NCBI GenBank assembly: GCA_015680905.1
Contig: CM027380.1
Coordinates: 55,817,001-55,881,000, forward strand
Direction: 5' to 3'
DNA: 64,000 bases
DNA from: Coptis chinensis
Taxonomy: Eukaryota; Streptophyta; Magnoliopsida; Ranunculales; Ranunculaceae
This document shows, in pieces, positions 10,526 through 20,965 of this stretch. Under the pieces are notes generated by a model. That model was not told the origin of the DNA. It made no database searches and was given only the letters and a program-made list of their open reading frames with translations. Within the stretch, counting starts at the first letter, position 1. Each line of letters starts with the position of its first letter. The position numbers and the translations under genes are program-made.

Positions 10526-11960
10526 TCAGTTCCAGTCTGCATGAGAGAGTAATTTTGCTTTCCAGTACTTGATTCTGCTTGTGACCTTATCTATCAAAGG
10601 CTGACATTCTTTGACACCAAGACGAGCAGAGAATAGTGGAAATCCTAGATATCTTACTGGAGGAGTTACCAGTTCGATGCCTAGTATCTGAGCCAAATCC
10701 AAAGAGGCTTGTTGACTCATGGCACCAGTCATAATAGTTATATTGTGCGAATTTATCTGTAGGCCAGTCGCTGCACTGAATTCCAACAAACAATCTCTGA
10801 GAGCATGGATTGAATTCACTTCACCTTTGCAGAAAATTAGTACATCATCAGCAAACGCCAGGTGTGTGAGCTGATTTCTCTTGCATTTAGAATGGTATTG
10901 AATAAGTATGTTTTCAATACTCACTCTAATCAGACAACCTAGAACTTCCATGATAAGCACAAACAAATATGGAGACATGGGGTCTCCCTGCCTTAAGCCT
11001 CTGCTTCCAGGAAAGAACCCTTCCGGAGAGCCATTTATGAGGACAGAATAAGAAGGTGAGCTGATGCACATCTGAATCCACAATATCATCTTCGGCGGAA
11101 ACTGGAATCTGTCCAGCATGTAGAGGATGGATTGCCAAATCACCATGTCATAGGCCTTTTTGATATCCAGTTTCACTGAGCATCTGGGGGTGCCGTGTCT
11201 TCTTTCATAGCCTCTTAGAACTTCATGAGACATGAATATATTATCCTGTATCAATCTTTCTGGAATGAAAGCCGACTGGTTTTCGTATACTATCTCAGTC
11301 ATCACCATTTTCAACGTATTGGTAATGACTTTGGCCACACCTTTGTAGATCGTGTTGCACAAAGCTATAGGTCAAAAATCTTCAACTTTGGAGGGTGATA
11401 TCACTTTTGGGATTAGACAGGAAAATTACATTAATACCCGAGGCAACTTATGTGTTCTAAACACATTCTTAATTGCGTTCACAACATCCACCCCTACCGT
11501 GTCCCACCAGTATTTGAAAAAGAAAGGATTATATCCATCAGGTCCTGGCACCTTATTATTTTCCATCTCAAGGAAAGCTTCCCTGATCTCTGTTTCAGTC
11601 ACCTCAGCTTCCAGCACCGCACTCATACCTGGCTCAATGATTTCTTTAACTTTCAGCTCCATGAAGAAGTCTCTGTTGCTAACTGGTGGTCCTGTAGCAC
11701 CCACCATTTGTGTGAAGTATTTCACAATACTATGAGTTACTTCTGCTTGACCATGCGATATGCCACCATTACCATTCTCTATTGCCCATATACCTTTTAT
11801 GGCTGCCTTTTCCTTTAAAGAGTTAAAGAAAAACTGCGAACATTTATCTCTTTTTGTCATCCATTGGGCCTCAGACTTTTGATCCATATCTATTGCTTCG
11901 GCTCTTGCTAAATCAACATATTTCTTCATAGCCTCTTTTTCACCTCTTCCCAACCACACA
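10526..11960 (-). pseudogene. LINE ORF2 reverse transcriptase
   Basis: The RVT_1 domain of a plant L1. Motifs in order: NNKVPGPDGYNPFFFKYWWD (N-terminal), ENQSAFIPERLIQDNI, KLDIKKAYD (motif A Asp), GLRQGDPMSPYLFVL (motif B), LAFADDVLIF (motif C; the FADD codons are 10844-10855), and VRYLGFPL. The catalytic aspartates are present. A frame break near 11360-11430 separates the N-terminal piece (11426-11959) from the main domain (10526-11362). The enzyme would copy the element's RNA at the nicked target. Confidence 0.92.
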
Positions 11961-12223
11961 TCAGTTGGATTGTTTTAAAGTAGTATCTGTGCATCTTGTA
12001 GCTGTTGCCTTGCTGAAATAACCCGCTCATGTAGGTTAGAAAAGTTTTTTCTGGCCCACGGTCTAATCCTCTCCTTAAGCATATTAAGCTTTTATATGAG
12101 AACATACATAGGATTTGCATAAATATTTGTATTCCAAACTTCCTCTAGCATGGTTCTGAACTCCGGTTGATACACCCAAAAGTTGCAAAAACAAAATGGT
12201 GTTGGGGCTCGACCAAAATTATG
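11961..12223 (-). pseudogene. LINE ORF2 linker between endonuclease and RT
   Basis: The sequence between the endonuclease and RT domains. It matches the usual linker only weakly by eye and is broken into short frames (for example 11926-12120, with ARKNFLTYM-like remnants). Confidence 0.55.
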
Positions 12224-12934
12224 TCATGTGAGGAGCATGGGGGAGTGATCAGATACTCCCTGAGGTAAGAATTCGGCCCCTGAGTTTGGATATGCTTTTA
12301 ACCACAGGCTGTTCACTAGGCATCTATCTATTCTAGATATAATACTTGCAGAACTAATAGATTTATTCCACCAAGTATAAAAAAATCCGCTAGAGTTGAT
12401 GTCCGTTAGTCCTGCATTCTGAAGACAGAGTATAAAGTTATGGGCTTCCCTTGGATGCATAGGGTCCCCACCTACTCTTTCATTAGCAGTCCTGATGTTG
12501 TTAAAATCTCCCGCTACACTCCACGGTTTATGTATTGATCCTTGTATCCTGATCAAATCTTTCCATAATACTAGCCTTTCTTGAAAAGAATTACTCACAT
12601 ACCCCACTGTAAGAAAAAATTCTTCTGCCTTGGGAAGGTATTCGACAACAATGGATGAATTGCTCAGACATCTCTATTCTCTATACCTTCACAACAAAAA
12701 GATCCCAACAAATCCAAATTCTTCCTGACGAGGCCTTTTCATAGTTATTCTCTTCCTCCCAGCAAAGGCAACACACTTTACGAATGCTATCATACTTATC
12801 CTTTTTCACTTTTGTTACGAGTATCCCAAACAAACATAATTTCTTGTCTATCCTCACCTTATTTATTTCTTTGGTTTTCAAAAGGTCATTTGCTCCTCTC
12901 ACATTCCAAATACATATATGACCTATTATTAATG
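12224..12934 (-). pseudogene. LINE ORF2 AP-like endonuclease
   Basis: The exonuclease-endonuclease-phosphatase domain that nicks the target. Visible are WNVRGAND at the N-terminus, LCLFGILVTKVK, SGRIWICWD, then after a frame break (near 12610-12680) SNSFQERLVLWKDL, VAGDFNNI, ERVGGDP, FTYTW-like FFYTWWNK, SRIDRCLVNSLW and VSDHSPML. The catalytic Glu expected in the LLETKV motif is Val here, while the GDFN and SDHSP residues are kept. Inactive. Confidence 0.88.
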
Positions 12935-13001
12935 ATGATGTTTTATTCTTTGCTCCCTTGGGTCTCCCCTTACTTTTGCTACCTTGCTTTTTTTTTTCCA
13001 C
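12935..13001 (-). other. AT-hook-like basic segment at the ORF1/ORF2 boundary of the LINE
   Basis: Encodes a Lys-rich stretch with KGRPKGAKNK, an AT-hook-like motif, a few residues before the endonuclease WNVRG motif and in the same frame. Such segments are common near the ORF1/ORF2 junction in plant L1s. Confidence 0.6.
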
Positions 13002-14792
13002 TAGCTGTTTGGTTTTGTTTTCCCTTACTTCGAGTCACCACTCCTTCACGAGGTGTTAGAGTATGAGGCTCTTTAGATATAGGCAGAAAGTTTTTATCTT
13101 GAAAATATGTAGTTTCTTCCTCAGACACTTCATCATCAGATATCTCCCAAGTCGTGCACTTTCATAGATGTTATTATATTCCTCCTATTCCGCTTCGTAC
13201 TGTGTCAATGGGTTGAAACCAATAGCTTGTTCAAGGCCTTGTATGCTCTCCACATAAGGCACTAAGGCGTTAACATTCTCTCCCAAATACTCCACTGACA
13301 AGCTATCCCTGTTCTCATAATTAGCCACACTATTCTGCTCCTATACTAACTTAGACCCCTTAGTGCTCTGATCTGACCTCATCTGAGCCCCCAGAACCAC
13401 CTCATAGCTCCCATCCCTATTCTCTCTGTTCAGCCCTTCACTGTACTAAGACCCCTCTCTCTTTCATCCTCTCCTACTACCACTATTTCATTACTGACCA
13501 CTATCTCGCCTCTAGCTGAGTTTCTGCTCTATCAATGGTATCAAAAACTCTTTCTGGGCTCTCTGTCTCACTACTCCGATCCCTGTTTTCCTCAGACTCT
13601 CTAGCCTCTACATCTGCTACTTTTGCTACAACCTGAGACCGAAGCACTTCCTCTCTTTCTGACATCATTTTTGCACTACTACCTGAGACAACTGCTCTCT
13701 CTGAAATCACTGTGCCCACTTCCTCATTAGTGTTGCAGCCTAACTGCTCCTCTCTCTCAGCTAGTTCCTCTCTCTCAGCTGGTTCCTCTCTCTCAGCTAC
13801 CTAAGACAACTGCTCCTCTCTCTCAGCTTGGGTCTGTCTCGCTATAACTTCAGGAGGACTAGTGATTTCTTCCCCTCTTTCATTTCTAAACATACTACTT
13901 TCAGGTATGGTAACTGAATTCTCTACATGCACTTCCTTTTGTCTCTCAATCCCTATCGTGTTATCCCTTCGCAAACACCCATCAGTCTTATGCCCAAACT
14001 TACGACAGTGGTCACACATCTTTAGGATCCATCCATATTCCACATTAATCCTTCTAATATCCTCATCTCCAATATCTATCTCAAAAGTGCTAGGTAGCTC
14101 TGCATCAATCTTTATAAGTACATTAACTCTCGCAAATGCCAATCTTTTCCTTGTGGCAGTTGCTTCATCCATCCTCTGGGGTTCCCCTATTCTGCTTGCG
14201 AAAAACCCCAATCCTTCACCAGTCCATAAATCTTTTGGCACATTGTATAGATTAATCCATATCGAAATAGCCTTTACTGTATTTTTCCTCTTCTCAACAT
14301 CTTGATTCCATTGGGTAACTATGAAACACTTTCATGCCATAAATATTTGAGCCATCCCCAGAACCTTTCTCTTATCTTCTTCATTAGTGATTGAAGTAGA
14401 AAAGATTTGAGTCCGCCACCATCTTATAATCCCCCTTTGTTTGCCATTTTTTCTTGAGGAATTCCCAGACCACTGGGTATGGAAGTTTTTGTTCTAAAAA
14501 GAACCCCACAACATAGTCTTTCCAAATACTTCACCCTTTACAGATGAAATCCTCTGGTACTTGCGTTACCCCCAACTATATTGAGACTATACTGTTTGAG
14601 ACCAGTTTCCAAAGATGATTCTTTATCTCCCTGAAATAGCTCATTCCAATTTCATGTTTGTGCTCCTGGGTTTGCTGCATTTGTTCCTTGAAAATGGTCA
14701 CTATCCACCATGTTGTGTGTTTGAGCTTGTACATTAGTCTGAATGGTTTGAAGAGGTGGGAAGTTCTGAACATTCAGAAAATGGGAACTCAT
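13002..14792 (-). pseudogene. LINE ORF1: nucleic-acid-binding protein (DUF4283/CCHC)
   Basis: The likely start is the ATG at 14790-14792 (MSSHFLNVQNFPPLQ), whose frame stops after about 46 codons, followed by a switch of frame. Next come KDYVVGFFLEQKLPYPVVW (DUF4283-like), ending in two adjacent stops, then VTQWNQDV and SIWINLYNVPKDLW, RLAFARVNVLIKID, and a complete CCHC knuckle CDHCRKFGHKTDGC (13975-14016). The C-terminal third is Ser/Glu/Arg-rich and low in complexity. At least three frame breaks. ORF1 of L1 elements coats the RNA and assists strand annealing. Confidence 0.85.
13748..13801 (-). repeat. 18-bp tandem repeat in LINE ORF1
   Basis: Three copies of an 18-bp unit (TCCTCTCTCTCAGCTAGT and variants on the plus strand) code for AEREE-type repeats in the acidic C-terminal part of ORF1. 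A further near copy follows at about 13812-13830. Confidence 0.75.
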
Positions 14793-15108
14793 GGTTCATC
14801 TAAAGGCTTGTTTTTCCACTGATGAACTCACACTGTGTACAATGTAGGATTTTACCAATAGTGGAAAAAAACATGCACACGGATTGGATAAGAGAAGTTG
14901 ATGAAAGGTGGTATTTCTACAAGGAATGGGTTTTTTGCCCGATAAGGAAAAGAACAGCGGAGTGTTTTTGATAAGAAAAGAGAACCAAAAGTTTTTTAAC
15001 TAAACGCGGCAAGAAAAGGATTACTAGATCACTGGGACAACTTAAATTATGTCGCATCCAGTCGCCCAAACTTTGGTCCCCATTTCTAAGTTCCTTCTAG
15101 TTCGCTTG
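14793..15108 (-). other. LINE 5' untranslated region
   Basis: About 316 bases between the right target duplication and the probable ORF1 start. No open frame or recognisable core promoter motif is obvious. The 5' UTR of L1 elements usually carries the internal promoter. Confidence 0.6.
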
Positions 15109-15123
15109 TTCAAAAAAACCAGA
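15109..15123. repeat. LINE target-site duplication, right copy
   Basis: TTCAAAAAAACCAGA: the same as the left copy (8702-8713) but with seven A instead of four, an A-run length difference probably arisen at insertion or later. Confidence 0.8.
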
Positions 15124-16039
15124 CTCTTCTCTTCACACCATGTCAAAACCTTAGACAGGTTAGACAGGCAGTAAGTGAAAAAGTCTCCATAGATAGAAAA
15201 ATCATCCATGAAAACTTCCATGAAGCGTTCTACCATGTCACTAAATATATCAAGCATACACCGCTGGAAGGTACAAAGAGCGTTACCAAGGCCAAAAAGC
15301 ATTCGTTTATAGGCGTATGTTCCGAAAGGACATGCGAAGGTAGTTTTTTCTTGGTCATCAATATCAATAATAATTTGAAAATAGGCAGAGTAGCCATCCA
15401 AAAAACAGTAAAAAGCAAGACCAGCTAGACGTTCGAGCATCTGATCTATAAAGGGCAAAGGAAAATGATCCTTTTGTGTCATGGCATTTAAACGTCTGTA
15501 ATCAATACAGATCCTCCATTTCATAGGACCATGTGTGGCAACATATTCACCCTTGGCATTACGTACCATGGTAATCCCTAATTTCTTAGGAACCACATGA
15601 ATGCGACTTACCCATTCGCTATCAGAGATTGGGTATATGATACCTGCACCGAGTAACCGTAAGACTTCTTCCTTGACCACCTCTTTAATGGCAGGGTTCA
15701 AGCGATGCTGAGGTTTGTGAGAAGTCTTTGCATTCTCCTCCAAGTGGATGCGATGAGTGCAGACATTAGGGTTGATTCCTTTAATGTCGGCTAGGGACCA
15801 CCCAATCGCAGAACGATGTTCCCTAATCACACTAATCAAACATGTCTCTTCCTCCTTAGATAACAAAGACGATATAATTACTTAATGACTACCATCCGGA
15901 TCAAGTTGAATATACTTTAACTCATAAGGAAGAGGTTTAAGCACCGGGGTGGTGGGAATGTCGATAAATGCTTCTAGAGGGTCCTCATCCTAAGTAATGA
16001 AGACTTACTTAGGCAACATGTCTTCAAACTCAGTAGATG
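15109..16039 (-). pseudogene. pol: E2 reverse transcriptase, N-terminal and palm part
   Basis: Holds the Ty3/gypsy RT with SEWVSRIHVVPKK, MKWRICIDYRRLNAMT, KDHFPLPFIDQMLERL, FLDGYSAYFQI, FACPFGTYAYKRMLFGL and the catalytic box FMDDFSIYG (the FMDD form is typical of Athila-like elements). The upstream piece with EHRSAIGWSLADIKGI is the protease-RT linker common to the group. Broken, and cut by the LINE at its left side. Confidence 0.88.
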
Positions 16040-16639
16040 GAGCATTAGAAGGGTCTACGATAGGTGTAGACTCGAAGATGGTGTTGACTTCCTCTAAGTA
16101 GGAGTCATCAGAGAAATCAAACTTCCAAAAGAAAGGAATTTATGCATCTGGTTTTCTGGAAACGTGTTATTAAAATAATTTTGAGCTAAGCTCTCGATCA
16201 TGCTAACCTCCCCATCTAAAGACAAATCTGGTAACTGTTTCATCATTTTAAAAACATTTACCTCAACAGAAAGATGGCCAAAAGATAAGGACATCAAACC
16301 ATTCGCGGCAGTTTATGAGCGCGTTGATAGTTGCCAAGAAAGGACGCCCTAAAATGATTGGAACAGAGTCGTTAGCGACTTATGTATCGAGGATAACAAA
16401 ATCTGCAGGATAGTAGAAATCCTGGACCTTAACAAGCACATTTTCAACCACACCTTAGGGTACTTAATAGATCGATCCGCTAATTGCAACATCATTTTAG
16501 TAGGTTGCACCTCTTGTAGGCCTATTTGTTTGTATAGATAATACGGGAGTAAGTTAACACTCGGCCCCAGGTCTAGTAAAGCGGTCATCGTGTGGGAATC
16601 TCCTAAGGTGCATTGTACAGTAGGACGACCAGGGTCCTT
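16040..16639 (-). pseudogene. pol: E2 protease region
   Basis: An aspartic protease of the retropepsin type that would cut Gag-Pol. Visible are TALLDLGPSVNLLPYYLY (DLG active-site motif), LQEVQPTKMMLQLADRS and the flap/C-terminal stretch. Downstream is the KFLSFGS segment that precedes the RT linker. A broken fossil. Confidence 0.82.
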
Positions 16640-18440
16640 TTACTTAACGATTCCATTATGTTCTGATAAAGTTGGAAACTGTTCAGTTAAAAATGCGTCT
16701 TTAGGAATATTTGTCTTACGCCTTTTAGTGCACAACTCTTTGAGAAACTTAGCATGGTGAGGTAATTTTTTAATTGCTTCGAGAAAAGGTAGGTTTATTG
16801 TTAGATTTTTAAAAACTTTTCTAATCTCCTCAAAATTTGTATCCTTGTTTAACATTGCTAATCTCTGGAGAAATGGTGGTTTCTCTCTATATTTAGCGTA
16901 TGGATCAACAGGATGTCTAACCTTGGCTTTCTGTTTCTTAGGCTGTGGTTTAACTGGTACCTCTACAGGGGTAGGATCATCAGTTTTTATTTCGGTATCT
17001 AGTTCAATATCCAGTGTAGGGACTACTAGTTGGGTAACTATAGGCATAGTTACGTTGTTATCAACCACTCTGCTAGAATGGAGAGTGGTGATGGCATTTA
17101 GCTCACCTACATTTTCATTTTCGTTACTAGTATTACCATTTATCTAAAAGGCTGTGTTTGTTGTTGTAGGATTAGATATCACTTGTCCTAGAAACACACC
17201 CTTGGGTTGTACTTTCTCTTGTGCTAACTGATGTAAAGAAAGTTGGATGGCTTGTAAAATCTGTTGTTGGGCTTGCATAAAGGCATCGAAACGATCAGGT
17301 TGTGGAGGACTGTTAGCTATAGGTTGTGTGACAGGAACCATGTCACGTTGATTATTAATGGGTGGATTTTGATAGTTATTATTTGCCGGAACGATACCTC
17401 TATTAGCATTATAATTATTATTATAATTATTATAATTATTACCCAGACCTTGTCCTTGTCGTGGTGGAGCTTGGTTGTTATAATTATTATAATTACCCTG
17501 ACCTTGCCGTGGTGGGGCTTGGTTATAATTGTTTGCTGGCCTAACATTTTGATTATTAAACACTGGTGGTGTTACTTGTTGATTATTTCTCCAACTGAAG
17601 TTGGGATGTTGTCTCCAAGGGGCGTTAGGAATAGGATAACTATTAATTGAGCAAACATTATCTTATTGTGATGTCTGTTGTTCATAAGGGAAATGACAAT
17701 AGGAGTCGGGATGCTCAGGACTCAAACAGAAATTACATGGATTGGAGTTGACATTCATGACAGGGATAGGTTTTGGTTAATCAGAGATAGCCTCTACCTT
17801 TTTAGTGAGAGATTAGATTAAATTTTTAAGCTGAGGGTCGGGTTTCATCTCAAACATACCGGCGGCCTTAACTGTTGTAGAAGAACTAGTGGAGCGAGAG
17901 ATATCGTCACTTCCCCCCCAGTTATTATTATGCTTTGTTTGATATTCTAAAAATTTATAAGCCTCTGAGGCTCCTTTACTGAGGAAACTACCCCCATTCA
18001 TTATGTCAAGCACCTCTTTGTGGTGGTGTAACAGTCCCTTGAAAAAGGCACGAACTAACGTGTCTTTCGCAAGGTTATGATGTGGACACTCTATAAGAAA
18101 ATCGGTGAAACGATTCCAAGCCTATGAAAATGATTCATAAGGATTCTGTCGAAAGAAATGAATCTTGGAAAGCATTTCATCTGTCTTCAGTGGTGGGTAA
18201 AAATGTTCCATAAATAGTTGAACAAGTTTGGCCCATGAGTCCAGAGAATTAGGTGCTTGGGTAGTTAACCAAGACGGCGCCTTATCGGCTAAGGTGAAAT
18301 GAAGCACCCTCAGTTTAATTTGTTCAGCACCAACCGTAGGATGGTGGAATGTAGTAAGGACTTGGTCAATCCTACGCATGTGCTGATAAGATTTTTCATG
18401 GTCTAACCCATGAAAAATGGGTAACAAATTAAATATATTT
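16640..18440 (-). pseudogene. gag: E2 gag
   Basis: The structural protein of the particle. The N-terminal part (18122-18427) shows FHGLDHEKSYQHMRRI and LADKAPSWLTTQAPNSLDSW, the retrotransposon gag fold of the Athila group. The stretch at 17813-18013 has NGGSFLSKGASEAYKFLE, the counterpart of the Athila SGGALV..KTPEAA block. Then come a CCHC-type knuckle near 17710-17740 and an Asn/Gln/Tyr/Gly-rich tail (17144-17563; NNYNNYNNQAPPRQGQG). The part nearest protease (16640-17068) holds PVEVPVKPQPKKQKAKV and FKNLTINLPFLEAIKKLPHH. Broken in several places. Confidence 0.88.
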
Positions 18441-18917
18441 GGGGGGATTCAGAAATCCCCCACTGGGTCTGATAGAACGATACAAGATTTTGGGCTATCG
18501 TTTAAAGCTTTGCAAAAGTTAGAGAGAGGAGACTATCTCTCTTCAGCCATTATTTCAGGTGGAGTGTGTGGTATACTAGATAGGTGTGTGTGTTGACATT
18601 CACGATAGATTACGTTAGTCATTTTTTCTCTACTTGACCTTAATCTCATGCAAGGCTAAGTCCAATATTTAAGAAACATGACAACATTCAAAACAACCCT
18701 GATATTTTAGTGTAAGAACTCTGATAGAAGATTTGAGGAGTGGAAGAAAGAAGTACCTGAATGCCTCCTTGCTTCGCGTATGAATAGCGACTTGTTTACG
18801 CTAGCTCAGTATATTTAACGAGTTAAAAACACGGAATAACTTGAAGTAATGATAGTTTGAACTAACCTGTGGAAATCAGGCGGTTCAGAATAGGGCGCGG
18901 GGTGCGCTCTGGTTAAG
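18441..18917 (-). other. E2 leader between gag and the GC-rich repeat
   Basis: Noncoding leader with the start region of gag and a stretch alignable to E5 (46282-46760). No gene seen. Confidence 0.6.
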
Positions 18918-19251
18918 CCTTGGGAGGTCGCGGGTCACGCTCGGGTGAAATTCAAGTTCCAGGTGCTTTAGCACGGGGAGCGCTCGAACTTTGCCTTGGT
19001 AGGGCGCGGGTCGCGCTCAGGTAAAACTCAAGTTCCAGGCGCTTCAGCGCGGGGGGCGCTCAAACTTTTCCTTGGTAGGGCGCGGGTCGCACTCAGGTAA
19101 AACTCAAGTTCTAGGAGCTTCAGCGCGGGGGCACTCGAACTTTTCCTTGGTAGGGCACGGGTCGCGCTCAGGTAAAACTCAAGTTCCAGGCACTTTAGTG
19201 TGGGTGGTGCTCGAACTTTTCATTGGTAGGGCACGGGGCGCGCTCCGTGTC
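18918..19251 (-). repeat. 76-bp GC-rich tandem repeat in the E2 leader
   Basis: About 4.4 copies of a 76-bp unit. On the plus strand a unit begins CCTTGGTAGGGCGCGGGTCG and ends GCTCAAACTTTT; copies start near 18918, 18994, 19070, 19145 and 19221. They lie between PBS and gag, the usual place for packaging and translation-control signals. E5 has a shorter, related GC-rich stretch at the same place, and ORF B leaders carry similar motifs. Confidence 0.85.
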
Positions 19252-19380
19252 TTCCTATGAAGAAAAATTCAGTTCTGAAACTAACAACCACAGTTAGAAT
19301 CAAACAAGGGTGGGTGGGTTTAATGGGACTTTGGGAAGACTAACAATACTACCGAAAACAATACTAAAGGGAACTAAGAT
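19252..19380 (-). other. E2 leader adjacent to the PBS
   Basis: Noncoding. Contains CCCACCCACC-type sequence shared with the leaders of E4 (near 23695) and E5 (near 46965), directly downstream of the primer-binding site in element sense. Confidence 0.55.
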
Positions 19381-19393
19381 GGCAGCAGCGCCA
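19381..19393 (-). promoter_or_regulatory. E2 primer-binding site
   Basis: TGGCGCTGCTGCC in element sense, two bases from the LTR end. It resembles the complement of the plant tRNA-Asp 3' end (TGGCGCCGTTGCC), the primer used by Athila elements. Confidence 0.75.
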
Positions 19394-19395
19394 TT

Positions 19396-20882
19396 TGATA
19401 AACATAAAATGATAGCTTTACCTACGAATAAGTAACGAGACTCAAACGCAAGTAAAACTAAAACTTAACTTATGTGTTTAATTATCAAAGTTATTCTACT
19501 CTTGGATGCTATCGCAATAAAGTTGGAGTAGAAGATTCGTTCCACTCCTAGTTCTTTAGAATTATCGTTTCCTAAGGTTATCAGTCTATCCAAAATCAAT
19601 AAGAGTATGATAGAATTAATATTACGATGCAAATTATGCTAACAAGATATGATAATTCAACTACGAAATGCTAAATTGATACTATGATAAAGAATTAGGG
19701 GGGATTGATTCCACCTTAACTCGACTTAATTAACTAGCGAAGATTCATCGTAATCCAAATTGCAATGTTTTCGCATAGCAATTGGTTCTTCCTAATCCCT
19801 AGTTGTTCATGGTAATCTCTATCAACTAACATCTAGCATGTGAAGCAGTCAAACCCATTCTCATGGTGAACTAATTGCTTTCTAGATTGGAATGGAAAAT
19901 TACGACTATTCTTCGCTAACAACAATCAAGCTTTCATCAAGGCTTCCTCAACCCCTCTAATGGAGGTTTAGCCTAGAGTAATTAAACAATCATTTCTATA
20001 TGAATTTAAACAAGACATCATATAAAGATTCTAAATTTGCTTATTTGAACTAAATGGAATCTAATCATGCAAGAATTAATTGACACTAGTAATGACAAAT
20101 AACTAAATCTATGAATTGAAACTAAATAATTAATGGAAAATAAAACTAGATTATGTAGAACTAACTAACTTAATTGATCTAATGAAGAAATAAAAATTGA
20201 TTCAATAACTAATTTAAAACAAGATAAATAAAACTAATTAATTAATGGAGTCTAAATCTAGATCTAAAATTATTCTCTAATGGCTACCTACAAAACTAGA
20301 TTTCTTAAGAGTTAAGTCTTATCTATTGAATGGAGGAGACTAGATCCACATTTTCGTGAATGGGCTGAGGAGCCATGATTTGGGCCGGAAAATTGAGCCC
20401 AAAACCCAATTTCTTCCGTCCACAGAGAGCTTTTCAGTCGGATTTGACTTCAGTAGACATTTCATCCACTTTTGCTCCTCTGATTGGGTCAAGGTTTGGA
20501 TCATTGGAAATCTATTTCCGAGCCAGTCGTTTTGACATAAGGTAGGAGCAATTCTAAGGTCTGAGTCCAAATATACGGTCTTCGGAAGTTCTGCTAACTT
20601 TTGTGTGCTATTTCTGCCCGCGTTGACTTTGACTTTTCAGCTTTGATCAGGCTTTTTAAAGGCTTTTTCTTCTTGAATGTTGGCCTTTAATCACATAACT
20701 CCTTAGCAACCAACCCTTGCTCATTTATCTCACAAAAGTGACACATTTCTACACATAATCGACTCCAATGCCTGAAATTCATAAAAGAACGTAATCAACA
20801 TTAACTCTTATTTATTACTCGCATAATTGGTCTAAAAATATTATTGTAAAGGAGTTAAAACTACAGTTTTAGGCTCTTATCA
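19396..20882 (-). repeat. E2 5' LTR
   Basis: 1487 bp, TGATAAACAT to GGCTCTTATCA on the plus strand. The PBS lies at its left side, so this is the 5' LTR of a minus-strand element. It differs from the E1/E4/E5/E6 LTRs across the region before transcription start: the usual TATAAAAACC box is not evident, but a TTTGGGC/GCCCAAA inverted pair is kept near 20377-20404. It groups with the E3 LTR. Confidence 0.88.
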
Positions 20883-20965
20883 AACCTAATGAATTGCTTA
20901 AAATAATACTAGAACTAGAACTAGAACAAGAACAAGAATTCAAATGTTGTTCGGGGCTTGGCAAG
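20883..20965. other. Unassigned filler between E2 and E7
   Basis: About 80 bases, starting with AACCT (probable E2 target duplication), including an ACTAGAACTAGAACTAGAAC short repeat. I cannot match it to the ORF B sequence expected here. Confidence 0.4.

Larger units (their letters stand above)
8714..15108 (-). mobile_element. Plant L1-type LINE with RNase H, inserted in E2 pol
   Basis: A 6.4-kb non-LTR element on the minus strand. Its poly-A tail appears as 18 T at 8714-8731, and 12-15 bp target duplications flank it. In sense order it holds a 5' UTR, ORF1 (DUF4283-like region and CCHC knuckle), an AT-hook-like KGRPKGAKNK segment, and ORF2 with endonuclease, RT, zf-RVT and RNase H domains. 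Near full length suggests little or no 5' truncation. All ORFs carry frame breaks or stops, so it is inactive. It is younger than E2, which it splits. Confidence 0.92.
3166..20882 (-). mobile_element. E2: Athila-like Ty3/gypsy element, interrupted by a LINE
   Basis: A minus-strand copy running from its 5' LTR (19396-20882) through leader, gag, protease, RT, RNase H, integrase, ORF A and part of ORF B, where E1 has inserted; the rest lies beyond the left edge. A LINE (8714-15108) sits inside the RT region. Gag and pol are broken many times, whereas ORF A is open. Because E1 and the LINE both lie within it, E2 is older than both. Its LTR belongs to a different subfamily from those of E1, E4, E5 and E6. 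The five bases right of the LTR are AACCT; the matching duplication is off the window. Confidence 0.88.

Noticed and set aside
11352-11818. Plus-strand open frames of 122-127 codons
   Set aside because: They lie opposite the LINE RT N-terminal part, which has clear domain motifs on the minus strand.
13862-14305. Plus-strand frame of 147 codons
   Set aside because: It is the opposite strand of LINE ORF1, where the CCHC knuckle and DUF4283-like blocks identify the real coding strand.
17264-17650. Plus-strand open frame rich in Ile
   Set aside because: It is the reverse reading of the Asn/Tyr-rich gag repeat of E2, not a gene.
18918-19251. CRISPR-like array
   Set aside because: The units are direct tandem repeats without unique spacers, inside the leader of a plant retrotransposon.
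19072-19260. Small protein gene of 62 codons with repeats
   Set aside because: It is a reading of the 76-bp noncoding leader repeat; the frame exists because the unit lacks stops in that phase.
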